Shown: positions 35,598-49,179, counted from the stretch's first letter. The stretch: DNA of 64,000 nucleotides from Epiperipatus broadwayi (GCA_028023455.1 JAQFVV010006641.1:374001-438000), one strand, 5' to 3'. Notes: generated by a model from the sequence alone, not told the origin. Numbers and translations: made by a program.

Positions 35598-38136
35598 GTA
35601 CTTAAAATTGAAATCATTGCATTTTTTTTCTAGAGAGTTAAAGACAAAAAATAAAATCAACTTTAAGTAGAAATAGCCTTCTTTAACAAAAATGTTTTTT
35701 TTTTTTTCCTTTTTTTTAAAAAAAAAGATAAACATTACTCAATATTTTATTTATTTCTCTCTTATTATATTTAAAAAAAAAAAAAAAAATGAATAAAATT
35801 ATTGAAGAAATAAAAAAATTATTAGTACTCTTTTTATCTTATACTTTTTTTTAATCTTACAATTTTATATATGAGCCATTACAAATATTTATATTAATTT
35901 CTAAAATGTATGAAACTCATCATATTATCATTTAATGAGTGTAACTTTAATAAGCTTAATAAACATTATTCTGAGGGTAAAAATATAGAAAAGTCGGTGA
36001 TTTTTCAACAGACCTCAGAAATTTAGTCTTGAACTGTATTTAGAAATATTTTAAAAAGAAGAACTAAGATAATATTTTATTTGTTTTAGAGAAAGACCAT
36101 AACCTTAGCATTAACATGCTAATGAACTTCAATAACTCTTTTGATTCTGATATCATCCAAGCTATTCTAGTGGAACCTATAGTAAGTCAGATAGTTCTAT
36201 TAATAAAACTTATCCCAATATTAAATATATCAGTCAGAAAAATGAATCAGATACATATCCAACTTAATCAAAATAAAAATATAGACTGTTTAGTTTAAAA
36301 TACTGAAAGCTTCCAAAATAAATTGTCAAAAACAAATTCATATGTTTCACGTAGATGTCTAAAGTCATATACAGAAAGTGCAGGTATAATAATCTATTTA
36401 GTTAAAAAATAAAAAGCAAGTCACTCAAAGAAGAATGGAAGTGTCTAGTATTAAAACATTAAGTATAAAGTAAAATTTTAAAAAAATCAATATTTGTATT
36501 AGTAATGGGAGAGACACTGATTCTTTTCCCCCCGAAACCTGAATTATAAGTAATAATATGTCATTAACAAAGATTCTGAACATCATATCTACCTACCATG
36601 TCTGTTACATCTTCTGACCTTCAGTGATCTCAATATATATGATGGTTTAGACCATCAATGGTCTAAACAACTACTATATGCATAATTTTTATGTATATGG
36701 CTGTTTCTGAAATCCATATGATGGTCCTATAGAACATTAAACTAAGATTCAATTAATATACACATTTCATCAAATTTATTTCTATCTGCATGACCATGTG
36801 AATTAAGTCTCAGAAATGATGAATTGTCCTAAAGTATTGATCTAATTTATTATCAAATACATCTGCATAGACACTTTCAATTTTTTATCTGTTTAATCAC
36901 ACATTGTCGAATCAGTTATTGCCTAATATATTACATGGGCCTCTGGACAACACAACAATACAAAAATGAAGTTTATTTGAATAGTACCTTTTTTTTGTTT
37001 TAACCATGTGTGGTATTTAGTTAACTTGATAATTAGTAATCATTGTATTGCTAGATTGTAATAGGTGATTTTTTTGTTAATGGGAGCCCATTTATATTTT
37101 GATGTAATAGACATGGAATGTAGATCTGATATTTAGAAACTTTGTTATTGACATATTATACTTATAATTTAGGCTTTGGTGAATGAACTAGTGTCTGTCT
37201 ATCTTATTACTTATACAAATATTTATTTTTTTATTATTTTACTTTATCTTTCATGTTTTAATAATGATCATATGTATGTATTTAGCATGATAGTCATGAT
37301 TTGATTGAGGGTGTGACACTGCTGAAAGACATGTTGTTGGATTTTCACTGTCATATGATGTAATGTGCAGAATCAATTCATATATTTATATACTTGATGA
37401 TGCCAGAAAAAATGAAATGTCAGCATTGCACATAGGTTAGATGAACAAGGAAATTGAAAAAATAGGCTCCAGAGACTATCTTTTGGAAAAATAAGAGTAG
37501 TTGATGCTTATCGATACCAAACATGGGAGAAGAAAAATCTTTGTTGGATTCTGGATATAGTATAGCATATGTTTGACAGTATGTGTATTTATTAGTCATG
37601 GGGAATGTTGAACAAAGTGCAGGGGGAAATGAATTTGACAGAGAAGATGGTCTACCAGCAGGGATTTCTTACAACAGCAATTGTTATGCTGGAAACTTTT
37701 GCTGAATTGATGTGATTAAATTTATGGCATTTTGAATATAGAGCACTTGGGTACTGTCAAGGCCCAGAGCATTATTAAAAGGATTGGCAAATTAGTTGAA
37801 ATTAAAATGGTCTTCCTGCCAAATAATAACTTGTTGCAGAGGAGGAGATGGCAGAATTAAATGATTTAGAAAATTTAATAATAGGTAATTAATATGTAAT
37901 CTCATTTATTACGAATATGTTAAATAGGTGAATTTTAGCATAAATTCAGAGGTAAATTGTGGAAAGAGAGTTAGTAATCTGTAACATTTTTTTAAGATTG
38001 TTTTGTAAGGTGATCTTCATTGTGAGCTCATGTAAAATGGAAAGCCTAGCAAAGGGATTGTTGTTCCCTGGATTATTTGAGTGTATATTTAAATAAACTA
38101 TGCTGCTGTTTTACTCATGTTAAATTTAAATACTAC
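35598..38136. other. AT-rich stretch without a recognised gene
   Basis: No coding sequence is supported. Poly(A)/poly(T) runs near 35697-35790 are low complexity. TGGTTTAGACCATCAATGGTCTAAAC-like short palindromes near 36643-36668 are too small to assign. Confidence 0.5.
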
Positions 38137-38406
<270 letters not shown>

Positions 38407-38759
38407 GCTGATGATAATGATGATGATGATGTTTCAAAGCAAACTTTATTAGGCCAAAATTTGTTACATCATATCAGGTTGTACATTGTGTCAAACATAA
38501 TATACTACGATTCATCCTTAAATACAGAAACAAAACAAAAAAAATTAATCATTAGAGTCTTTAGTAATTGTTATAGTTTTCATATTTCTGTTCTTATTGT
38601 TGGTCCCATCTGACTTTCCATTTTCTCTGAGGTTATGTTTTGTGTATCCATTATAATGCTGATTTTATTTTAAAAAAAGACCAAGTGGCAATGAAAATGT
38701 CCGGTGGTGCAAGAATATTGTCTAATTCTTTAAGTTTTGAGCTTGTTACGATATATGTT

Positions 38760-41700
38760 ATTATGTCATCTTGGATTTTTTTGTAAGGTAAATGCACATC
38801 TGGTACACCATAAGGCATATATGAGAAAGTGTCTGCCCATATTGTTGGTATTTTGTTTTCCTTGAAGGTTTCAGCATTTTTGCAATTGTTGTTTCACTTT
38901 TCCTATAATTGTTCAAGATCAGTTGTCTAACTTTGTCTAGACCTCTATAGTAGTGTATGAAATGCTCCCATGTTTCTTCTTCCCTGTGACACAAAGCACA
39001 TATTATGATCTAATGCTCAACATTTGGGTAGAATCTTCTGAAGTGAATGAAATGACTGTAGGTAAAGCATTTAGATACAATTTGAGAATAAAGTCAAAAC
39101 ATTTTGTTTCTAGGTACCATCGTTTGCATTTTTTGAGTAGTTGGCTATTATCTACTCCCAGTACTGTTAGCTTATAATTATCTTCTTGGTTTTGTGGTAG
39201 AAAATCATGTATTTGCAAATAAGAATATTTAATAGGATTCTTAAGGGTTATCTTGTTTTTCATATTTGCAATACTTACCAATAGTGTATTTATATAATTA
39301 TCTGTGGGAGGGGGTCAATCAGTGGGTATAATTTCTAGTTTTTGCTCTATGTTTGGAAAATGTCTAAATATGGCAATCAGTAGATTTACAGTTTTTGTGT
39401 GTAGAAAGTTTGTATTGCATGCAGTCCAATAACATTCCATTTTGTTGGCTGGTTTAGTTGCTTATTGAAATTGCTACTATTTTTCTTTTTCATAGCAGCT
39501 TGTTGCATAATGAGTTGATTGCTAAAATAAATGATTTTGTGAAATTTATTAATGGCAAATAGTAAGTGATTTTTGTCATAATAAGCTGATTGCATAAAGA
39601 TACTTTTGAATAGAGTGAGAGATAGGATTTGGAGAGTGATTTAGTTATTCTCTCTGCTTCTGCTTTAAGTTTGTTTTGTATTGACTTCCTCATTCAATTC
39701 ATGCTGAAAAAAAAAGGGAAACCCAGAAACATATTGGGTTTTCCTTGATATATATGTGTGTGTAATTTACTTGTAAATATTGCCCATGCAGCTGATTTGT
39801 TGGTGTTGATTTTTAGCCTGAAATTTGCTGTATATTCTTATGATTTCCTGCAATATTGGTAATTGCTTTTTTGACTTTAGAAATACAGTGACATCATCCA
39901 TATAAGCTATACATGGTATGTATGTATTGATGTTTGGAATTGGAATTTATTGGATTTTTTTTTAATTTCCTCTAACAGGGGGTTTAAATATAATGGAAAT
40001 AATAGTGTGCTGAGTGGAAATCTTTGTGGTATGGATTGGCTGGGAAAGAAAGATGATGATGATCTACCATTGAGTGTGATGTGAATTTCTCTGTTTAGTA
40101 GCATATTGACAATTGTATATAAGACTATGCAAAGTATTTCCATTTTTTAGTTGAATTAACAGTGTTTTGATTGGTGCTGAATCAAAAATGCTTTCAAAAT
40201 CAAATTCATGGCCATTGGGGCATTTTTTTTTCCTTTTAATTACTGAGTTAATGATTGTTTTGTATATCAGTGCTGCTTGACCTGTTGATGACCCCTTTTT
40301 TGCATACTGATGCTGCTTGACATGTTGATGATCCCTTTTTTGCATACTGATGCTGTGATGTTAGTTTTTTATTATATATGGTTCATTTTTTTCCTTTTAA
40401 AACCTTTTTCAGAATTTTTATTTCCAAAGGCTTTATTGAGATTGACCTTAGATTGGGTATTGTGGTAATTGGTGCTTGTTTTTTTTAAATGAAGGGAATT
40501 ATTGAGATTGGATATAAGCCTTGCATATTGTATATCTTTTGTGATAGTTGATTTGTGAGGTGACACAGGTATGTGTTTGTAAATCAGTTGAAATGTGATA
40601 ATACAGATTGTGGGATTCCTGGTAGTCCTGGGTTGCATGTACCTGGGATTGATGCTAGAATGAGTGAAAAATCTGCGATTTCAAATTGTGCCTCTGCTTT
40701 TGGTTTTCAAAAATTTTTTAGGGGTTTGAATTCATTATGCTTTTTTAACTTTCGTTTGAGGTGCTGATATATTGGTTGCATCATATTTTGTCAAGCTGTA
40801 ATTTTTGCGTCCCATTTAGTGCCATGGGAACTCTATTTGTGGATGGATAGCCTAATGTCCATCAAATGTATCCACGAGTCCATGTGTGCTGCTGTGTTAG
40901 ACAATTGGTTTTTTTTTAATTGCTAGATATTGCTTTACTTTATTGCATGTTTCATTATATAGCTGTGCCAGTATTATTATGTTTTTTTTTATTGTGACTG
41001 GTTTTGGCATACCGAGTCTTTTGTGTAGCTCATCTGCTAATGTGATTAGTTTAGAGGGTGGGGTTGATTTTTGTGTAATAGATTAATATTAAATGAGAGT
41101 ATGTGTCCATATGCTATATATTTAGAGATTGGGTCAAGTTCCATTTGATTGAGTTTAGTTCCCATGATGTATATTTCAGGGAAGAGAAACTCTGGAGTGT
41201 TGACTGGTAAAAGTATCATTATTGTCTTTTGTATATTAATGATTCTGATGTGGTATGTGTTTAGATTTAATTTTATTATTTGTGCTGCATGAGTGATGTA
41301 ACATTGGAGAATAAAACACAAGATCTATGAGAGTGCCATGGTGGTTTTATAAAAAACATACTGAGTTTGGTGAGAGAGAACATTTACCACTCATAAGTGG
41401 TGTTGCAAGTTAATTTATCCATTTTGCAACAAACTTTTGATAATTCATATTAAAATCTCTGGTAAGTATAGAGGGATAGGGAGTGGATGCTAACAGTGAG
41501 TTAATGGTTAAAATTTTTCTGTTAATTACAATAGGATACAGGGGTATGTATACAAATATTATGTTAATTGAGAAGCTTCTGTGATTAAATGTAGTTATCA
41601 AAAGAATGGAGTGTATGCAAATTATTTTAAATGACATGAAAAACCATTTTTGATTAATAAAATATACCTGTTCTAGTTTATGGAGCTTATGTGTCCCTTG

Positions 41701-41880
41701 ACCATGTGCAAAAACACATCTGCTCATATATGTTGCTGGGTTGATTTAGGATCCATTATATATTCCTGTTTCTAATAAACCCAATATGATGGGTTGCATT
41801 GTCTGTATCCATTTGTTAATTTGTTGTATTTTTGTGGAGTTTAAACCTCAGTTGTTAAGTGCTGCTATTTTTATCTTCAT
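38760..41880 (-). pseudogene. Tx1-like ORF2 (endonuclease and RT), decayed
   Basis: Starts MKIKIAALNN*GLN at 41880-41838; the stop replaces one codon in the LN-x2-GL endonuclease motif. ILGLLETG with the catalytic Glu follows (about 41785). The endonuclease continues at 41410-41727 (YPIVINRKILTINSLLA, then ILTRDFNM, where the family has GDFN). RT: QRFPLSTLLFPLYLNPLLEE near 40000 (G to R in QG-x-P) and AYMDDVTVFLK with YMDD at 39893-39904. Next come KAEAERITKSLSKSYLSLYS (near 39640) and KCKRWYLETKCFDFILKLYL (near 39100), then the end CHREEETWEHFIHYYRGL (near 38980). Many frameshifts separate these pieces. The role was target nicking and reverse transcription; it is now dead. Confidence 0.78.
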
Positions 41881-42007
41881 GTTATTTAATGTTGTAGAAG
41901 GGGAGGGATGTGCAATTTTACTAAAGTTTGTAAATTTTATTATCTTCCTTTTGTGAGTTTATCTTGCTTGCAACAGGGTTAGAATTGTTTGTCAGTTCTG
42001 TAAATAT

Positions 42008-42647
42008 TCATTTAATCAAGTCACTTTCTCTGATGTTTTCAAATTCTTCTGAATATTGAGAGGTTGGTTCTATTTCCATAATTTCATCTATTTTTTGTTT
42101 TATTAAATTTAGCTGGCTATATTCCAGCTCATTTGTTTTAATCGTTTTATTTTTTTTAGTTTTTTTTCTTTTGTTTTTGCTTTCCAGAGGTGTTTTTTCA
42201 ATTACTGGAAGGCACTGTGTGATGGTATCCATTATTTTGGTTTACATTTTGTTTATAATTGTGTGCTCTGATTGATTATTATCTCCATTTGGCACTTCAT
42301 TTGTTTCTTTTGCTGGTAAATATTTTCATTTCCCATTAAACTATCACTAAGTGATTTTGCCCCAGGATCTAGGTTTTTATCTGCCTCACTCATGTTTGTG
42401 TTAATTGTTAATTTCATTGCCTTGCTTGGGGGATAGTCTATAATTTATTTTGTATTTGTTTTAATTCTTGATTGTATTGACTTGAGTGGGGTGATATATA
42501 TGTTTTCCTGCTGCATGGGTTTGTGTGTCTTATCTAGATTCTTTTCTAATCTTTGTGAGGGGTGGTTATTCTTTTCCACTAAATTGCATTGCATTGCTAT
42601 GTGGCCTTTTGTGCCACAGGCAAAACAATATGGTTTTAGTTCTCAGA
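42008..42647 (-). pseudogene. Tx1-like ORF1, C-terminal part with CCHC zinc knuckle
   Basis: The minus-strand frame entering from the TTA tract reads PYCFACGTKGHIAMQC: a C-x2-C-x4-H-x4-C knuckle at 42627-42586, the RNA-binding motif of Gag-like ORF1 proteins. It continues NLVEKNNHPSQRLEKNLDK. A stop (42445-42443) and a frameshift follow, then a charged tail, 42232-42008, rich in Lys and Glu (for example KNKRKKTKKNKTIKTNELEY) and ending ESDLIK. About 130 bp separate the stop from the ORF2 start. The N-terminal half is missing because the copy is truncated at the TTA tract. Confidence 0.75.
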
Positions 42648-42865
<218 letters not shown>

Positions 42866-44258
42866 GTTTCAAAACGCTTTTATTGTCTCAAAAGAATTAC
42901 AAATTTTGCATTTACATAATACGTCTACATATAGTATCCTGGATTGTTCATTATCATTTGAATGCCATTAGCAAAATAATTATTTATAACAGAAGGGAAA
43001 AAATTGTTGCTAAATTGTCCTTGTTCTAATTTGACATGTATATCCTTCTAAGTTTTTTTATAATGTTTAATTTCCTCAATTCACTATAACATAGATCTAA
43101 TCTTAAGTAATGATCAGGTTGCTGCATAAATGTCAGGTCTGGCCAGTGACTTATCCTTTTCTGTATTATTTCAAATTTGAAAAAGTAGCTGGATGTCTCC
43201 TGGAATTGTTACCAATTAGGAAAGTGCATCTAGTACACCAGTATGCATATAACACAAAGGTTGCTGCCCTGACACTTGGTGTTAATCCTTCTCTAAATGC
43301 AGAAATTAATTGATGCATTGTTACATTAGACTTCCTGTAACTGCTAGTTATGAGATTTCTTATCTGCCTAAGTCCCTCACAGTGATGTAGCAGATGTGAT
43401 AGGGTTTCCTCAGCTTGATGGCATAACCCACAAAAAAGATCAATTGACGTATACAGTCTTTTATGGCAAAGAAAATATGTGGTAGGTAATGCAGATAGTT
43501 TAAGTTTTATTAGAAAATTGAAAAACTTTGGTTCTAAGTCCCATCGTTTATACCTTTTAACCAGTTGCTTATTATTAATTCCCAGTATTGGTTCTAAAGT
43601 AATTGTGTTATTATCTTCATGTATTAGTTCATAAATTCCCCAGTATTTGTATTTATTAATAAATTGCTCTGGGATTTTTGATTCTGTTTTACAAAGATGT
43701 ATTAATTGTTCAAAATATGATAATATTTTAGGTGGTGGTTTATCAGTTGGAATGACCTCTATGATCTGCTTAATTTTTGGAAATTGTTTAACAATATCTA
43801 TTATATTGTTTCTCATTCTCTGCTTTGCAAAAATACCAATATCATGTAACCCCAAACCATTTTTATTCAGTGGCTGACATAGTTTTGCCATTGATATTGC
43901 CACGACTTTCCTTGACAATAGTAGCTGATTGCAAATGGTCTTAATTTTAGAGATAAAAGCTTTTGAGAAAGCAACCACCATCATAAAGTAAACTATCTTA
44001 GTCATCATCAAACTATTAATCAATTGAATCTTAGAATATACTGACATATAGGTATTGGCTAGAGAGTCTGCTATTTTCTGTATTTCATTTTTCAATTTGT
44101 TTTGCAAATGACATCTCATTCCAGTAGTCCCTAGATGGAATGGAAATCCAAGGAATGAGCCTGACTTTGCCTGGTAAATGGATGTACATGGCCTTCCCGT
44201 GAATATAGTCCATGCTTCTGTTTTTTCTGGATTGAAACTTAGTTTAAATTCCTTACAG
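42866..44258 (-). mobile_element. Tx1/L1-like LINE, copy 2, 5' truncated in the RT
   Basis: Minus strand. 3' end at 42866 (element sense: CAATAAAAGCG, TTTTGAAACAT, then AAT repeats). The 5' end is at 44258, where the next TTA tract starts. A 3' UTR of about 300 bp follows the ORF2 stop. It is less decayed than copy 1: the remaining frame is open throughout. The 3' junction GTTTCAAA is shared with copy 1 at 38432. Confidence 0.85.
43166..44258 (-). pseudogene. Tx1-like ORF2 C-terminal half, open frame
   Basis: About 364 codons open from the TTA tract to TAA at 43168-43166. The N-terminal poly-Asn extension that the frame would gain is just translated AAT repeat. It reads FKLSFNPEKTEAWTIF (the RT motif after the catalytic YMDD), FLGFPFHLG, SVYSKIQLINSLMMTKIVYF, then VKRYKRWDLEPKFFNFLIKL, and a Cys/His motif CGLCHQAEETLSHLLHHC (C-x2-C-x8-H-x4-C) near 43430-43375. 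The protein ends RHPATFSNLK. It corresponds to the same regions in copy 1 but with no stops, so this insertion is younger. It lacks endonuclease and the catalytic RT core, so it cannot act alone. Confidence 0.82.
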
Positions 44259-44543
<285 letters not shown>

Positions 44544-45849
44544 TAAAAAGAAATTTTATTTGTTATATATTTTTTTATTAATTCTATTTTATTAAGAATT
44601 ATTTTTAACTTGCTTATATTCTCTTTCACAATGCATCCAATAATATCTTTATCCATATAGTAATTTTCAGTTAGACAAATTGTTTTAATTATGATTTTCA
44701 CTGTTGTTTCTCAAATACTTTATTAGAAATGACAATGTTACTTTTCTGTATTGTTATCCATACTGGAGATCATCTTCTTGACACTGAATAATAACTTTAT
44801 TTTACATGAACACACACAATATCATAATATTATATGTCTTATTTAGAGTTTAGGGTTAACTTTATATCTTAATTAAATAAGTAATTTCTCATAATGATTT
44901 ATTAAAGAAATGAATTATAATCAGATATATTTTTACTTGTCAAATGCATATAATTTTGAAATATTTTTTTTAAATATTTTCCCTCACTTTTTCCAATCTC
45001 TATATAAATTGGCATCATGTCTTAAATTTATCATAATTCGAATACTAAAATAATTATGAAACTAAATATCTAGTTTTTTAAGTTAGTATAATATTTAAAA
45101 AGCTACTCCTAGAAAAAATTTTTAGAATGTTATTAAAGTGTCTAAAAAAAAAAAAGTCCTTTCTGCAATATAAAAAGTGCTTCAAGAATTATACTTTGTT
45201 AATTTTTTTATTTAAAAAAAAAAAAAAAAACAAGCAGTTTTTATTAGGCAAAAGTTTTTTTTTTTTTTTTTTACAAATATAAAAAGTTTATCATCAAAGA
45301 ACAAACATATATTGTTATGTATAAATTACTGAAGTTACAATTTGTAAATACATTGAAAAGGCATAAAAATAAATGAAATTATCTACTTATAATGGAAATG
45401 GAAGAGTAGCATTAACAATATATGAGGGACAAACACCATGGCTCCATTTTTAATTTTTGAAATTTTATTGTAAATTAGTGATTGTAGTTTTTTAAATGTA
45501 GGGTTAAAGCAAAAATGGTATCTAAGGACACAAAGGGTAAACATAAGAAAAGTAGTAATCCTAGTTAATGGTAATGACCCCTTTTATGCTAATAAAAATA
45601 TATATTAAATATGTAATTTAGTAATTAACTATATGATATTTCTATAAGTAAGAAGAGTAGGATCAGAGAATATGTATTTTAAATTCATTTTACCCAAAAG
45701 CAAAAGTATATTACTGTATAGCACATACAATATTTTATTCATAAAAAAAAATGTTAGTGCTGCATTCAGTATTATAAATATAGAACGTATAAACTTAAAA
45801 TACATATAAAATTACTGAATCTATAATACTGTATACATATAAGTATCAA
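44544..45849. other. AT-rich stretch without a recognised gene
   Basis: The first 40 bp may be another LINE 3' end (AATTTTATTTG), too short to confirm. The rest has poly(A)/poly(T) runs near 45140-45275 and no coding signal. Confidence 0.45.
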
Positions 45850-46010
45850 ATCTCTTTAGAAAAATTAAACTTTATTTAAATATAATGTACAGTATTTGGA
45901 TTATTTAAATAAAGTTTACTTTTTCTACACATTCAACACTTATATTAGATGATGAAAACAGTACAACTAAAATACTATCATCACAAACATTCAGGAAAAT
46001 GCTAATATTA
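45850..46010. repeat. F3 repeat family, copy 2, with inverted repeat
   Basis: AAACTTTATTTAAATA (45868) pairs with TATTTAAATAAAGTTT around 45904-45918. It is followed by ATTCAACACTTATATTAG, GATGATGAAAACAGT and CTATCATCACAAACATTCAGG, matching 31145-31225 in the same orientation. Confidence 0.7.
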
Positions 46011-46844
46011 AATTGTGTGTGTGTGTTTCTTAATTAGTATGCTCAAGTGGTTTCAAATCAAAAGAAAAACATTTTTTAAAAAAATTTTAAAAAGAAAAAC
46101 AGATTGAATTTAAAATAAGTGTTAATAAATAATCTTTCTACAAGAACAAGGAGGGAAGGCACTATTACATTACTAAAAATATATAGTAAGAAAAATTTAT
46201 TTAGGGTATGTTTTAAAAAATTTGAAGTTAGATTTTTTTTACTTTTAACATAAGTTGATTTTTTTTTATTTTTCTAAATTTGACTGATTTACTATACGCA
46301 TTAAGCCTTTTGATACTCTGGAGTACAGTAAAATGTCTTTATGTTTAATTAAATAATTTGTAATTAAACATTGTTTTTTTAATTTGAATAATTTCACATA
46401 AGTTATAAACATAAATGTACAGTAATATGTACTGTAATACAAATTTTAAAAAATGCACTTCAGTATAGATGTTTTTTTTTCATTACAATGAAAACCTTCT
46501 GAGAAAAAATATAAAAACTCTTAAATTCAAATTTAGTTTCACTTTCTCTTTCTTTTTGCTGTACTGTACTTTTTAAACAGAGAAAATATGCATTTTTTTT
46601 GCTAGTAATATAAAACTTTTCCTTTTAAATACTGTATTTAGTCATCATTGCCATGAAAAAAATCAAGAAAATCTTTGAGCTTGGAAACCAATGTGGATAT
46701 TTTTCGTTGAATGGAACTGACCAATTTTTTCCCATAGACCCCCCTTATAAATACGTATTCTGTATGCAATATTCTTGCTTAATGATGAGTTTTGGAGGAA
46801 CAATTGCCATTACTAAATGGGGTAAATGTATATATATATTACAA
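46011..46844. other. AT-rich stretch without a recognised gene
   Basis: No gene is supported. A short GT tract is present at about 46015-46025. The 71-codon frame at 46653-46868 has no recognised motif and runs into F2 repeat. Confidence 0.45.
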
Positions 46845-46944
46845 AAAATTAATTCAGATGTCACATGATCTAATTTAAATGAGTTTGTGTTACAAATGGT
46901 ATATAAAGAGCTCACAAATAAGCTCTTAAAAAGCTTTACAAAAT

Positions 46945-46990
46945 GTCCCTAACTCCAGACTGGTTTCTGCTACTGGTTTCCTCATGCTTA
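46945..46990 (-). ncRNA. Degraded hammerhead ribozyme, F2
   Basis: Minus strand: ATGAGGA in place of CTGAGGA, AACCAGTAGCA, GAAAC, CA, GTC, TGGAG. The stem III and cleavage portion (GAAACCAGTC) is intact, but C3 is lost and the outer stem I is incomplete. Confidence 0.5.
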
Positions 46991-46993
46991 AAA

Positions 46994-47053
46994 ATATCCT
47001 AGCATCTCACTGAGGAAGCCAGTGGCAGAAACCAGTCTGGGGTTAGAGATATT
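46994..47053 (+). ncRNA. Candidate type I hammerhead ribozyme, F2 (best preserved)
   Basis: Outer stem I AATATC (46994-46999) pairs with GATATT (47048-47053). Inner stem I TCTCA (47005-47009) pairs with TGGGG (47038-47042), including two G-U pairs. Core CTGAGGA is at 47010-47016, stem II GCC/GGC with loop AGT and an A-A mismatch at its base 47017-47027, and GAAA 47028-47031. Stem III is C/G around CA, and the cleavage triplet GTC is at 47035-47037. The A-A mismatch where G-C is usual should lower activity. An internal loop in stem I is where known hammerheads make tertiary contacts. Confidence 0.62.
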
Positions 47054-47095
47054 AGGAAAAGCTTGTTAAGAGCTTATTTGTGAACAATAGTTGAT

Positions 47096-49059
47096 GCAAA
47101 TATATATTTGGCACTGAGTAATATTAAAAAAAACTTCTTCAAAGAGAATAAAATGCAAATATCATGTAAAAGATGATATTTAATTTTTTTTATGTAGTAT
47201 AATTTAAAAAAAAAAAACATGCAATGGAAGTTAATTTTTTGTTTTTCTTATTTATTTATGCAATTTAATCAAAATAATGTTGATATTGGAAAGTGCATAC
47301 AGATTAATTCATTCAGATAATGAAAAGACATTCCACACACAGATTACATTCAAAGTTTTCAAAGCTAATTAAAGATGATGAAAATAATCCATAAAATAAA
47401 AACTTTGTTGCTGGAAAAATAAAAATAATGTAGAAGATTATAGAATAATAAATCAAAGGATAAAGAAAATATATGCAGGACTTTTCAAAAATGATATGGA
47501 CTATAAAAGGAGCAGACAAGTTGGAAAAGGGCTTTTTCACCTGTGTTTTGGTCAAGTTCTCTGTGCAGCATTTTTTTTTCAAATTAAGAATAAAATGTTG
47601 CCACTTAGATCTAAAGTGAACCTATTCCATATATGTGAATATAAGCAGATTATTTGCTGACCTTATTTTGGGAAAAATCACCTAAATTACCATCTAGTCT
47701 TGCCTCAAACAAGATCAGAGATATGGAAGTAATGAAACTATAAAAAACAGTACTGTGGACTATCCATTGAAAAAATCAGATTGCTAAGGAGAACAATCAC
47801 CTACATAACATTTGAAACTTACATGTAAGTTAATGTCCATAATTTTTATCTAGACAAAAGATTTTCAAACTGAATTTTAAATAATAAACTGTTACCTTGG
47901 ACAAAAAAAGAAGACATTAGTCATCTATTATTTCAAAGTGTGATATTTGAATTCAAATGGTTAAAATAATTATCTGAATATGCAATGTTTCTTTCCAATA
48001 TTATATTTTTTTATTATAGATGTTTAAATGCTTAATGTGTTGTAATGAATCTTTACTACTACTAAAAAAAAAACTTTCATTGTACTGTGTTTAACTTTTA
48101 ATTAGTTAAGTTGTTAATTTTGAGTGTTAGATTTTTATTATTTAGTTTTAGAGTATTGTGTAAATTACCTTGCCAATATTCTTATTTATTAATTAAGTCC
48201 AGAAAAAATATTTTTTCTTAAAATAAATTGGTGGGAAAACTTAATCCTGATCTTGTAATTATTACTTTATAAGGTACAATATGTTTGATGCAGAATCAGT
48301 GAGTCTAATGACTTTGGCAACCTCTTTTATAAATAAAAAACTGATTCTGCCAGCAATTGAAATCGTAATAATTCTCTTCTCATTAGAAAATTAGCTGAAA
48401 TATAGAAAATGGAAATGTGAATATTATGGAATTGTAATACTTCAATGAGGTGTTATTAGTGACAGAATCAAGAGCTGATAACTATCAAACCTACTACTAT
48501 GAGATCAGCTGTTCTAGTAGGTTTGCAATTAGAAGGGGATAACATCAAAGATTAAAGACCCTTTTAGAAAATTGATAGTTTGAGATAGAATATAGATACC
48601 TTAATGATGGATACAATAACATTGGTAAGTAAAGATAACATAGAGATAAATGGTTATTAAGAGTAGATAAAAGAGTATTTTGATTGAAAAATGGATATAA
48701 AGAAACTGGATACAACTTATTCATATAATAAATTTGCTTAGAAGAAATGTCAAGTAAGTTCATAATAATTTGTACTGTAAAAAAATAATATACAAAAGAA
48801 ATTATTTAAAAATCACATGAGAACCAGACTAAATGCTTTCCATTTACTTTTAATACTAAAAAATATAATGTCATGATAACTTATCAAAATGATAGTAAGG
48901 TAAATAACTGAATGAGCAATGGTACATGTTTTAGCCATCCCACTTTAATCACTTAGCTTATTTGAAAATGTTATTACCTCTCATTCCCATAGAAATGTTT
49001 AGATTAATTATTAATAAAAAATAAAACCCTTTTCTGATTTATTTATAAAATCAAACTGT
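47096..49059. other. AT-rich stretch without a recognised gene
   Basis: No supported feature on either strand. Confidence 0.5.
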
Positions 49060-49179
49060 ATATTTCAATTACTTACCGTATATATATGTAAATTTGGACT
49101 GCATAAGTAAAGCCTAAAAAAAAAGTAAATATGAACACAGTCCAAATTTACATATATATACGGTGAGTAATTGAAATAT
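49060..49179. repeat. Inverted repeat element with ~42-bp arms
   Basis: Left 49060-49101 and right 49138-49179 pair almost perfectly (TTTGGACTG with CAGTCCAAA, CCGTATATATATG with its complement). The spacer is 36 bp. Confidence 0.9.

Larger units (their letters stand above)
38407..42647 (-). mobile_element. Tx1/L1-like LINE, copy 1, 5' truncated inside ORF1
   Basis: Minus-strand non-LTR retrotransposon. The 5' edge is at 42647, within the ORF1 zinc knuckle, where a TTA tract begins. ORF2 starts near 41880 and the 3' end is at about 38432, followed by a CAT-rich junction and an AAT tail. In element sense CTAATAAAG lies just before the end, a polyadenylation-like signal. The order ORF1 with CCHC, AP endonuclease, RT with QG-x-PLS-x-LLF and YMDD, and a C-terminal Cys/His motif is that of L1/Tx1-type LINEs. 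It is heavily frameshifted. A related copy lies immediately upstream (42866-44258). Confidence 0.78.
46845..47095. repeat. Family F2 repeat, two halves in inverted orientation
   Basis: The left half (46845-46990) is F2 in minus orientation (TCAGATGTCACATGATCTAA, a TATATAAAGAGCTC box, the ribozyme region). The right half (46991-47095) is plus, ending GAGCTTATTTGTGAACAA. Together they make a foldback with two ribozyme cores nose to nose. Confidence 0.8.

Noticed and set aside
38953-39177. Plus-strand open frames within the LINE regions (38953-39177, 40573-40767, 43110-43313, 43647-43877)
   Set aside because: They are antisense shadows of the minus-strand LINE ORFs.
46653-46868. 71-codon plus-strand frame with a fairly protein-like composition
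   Set aside because: It runs into the F2 repeat and has no recognisable domain.
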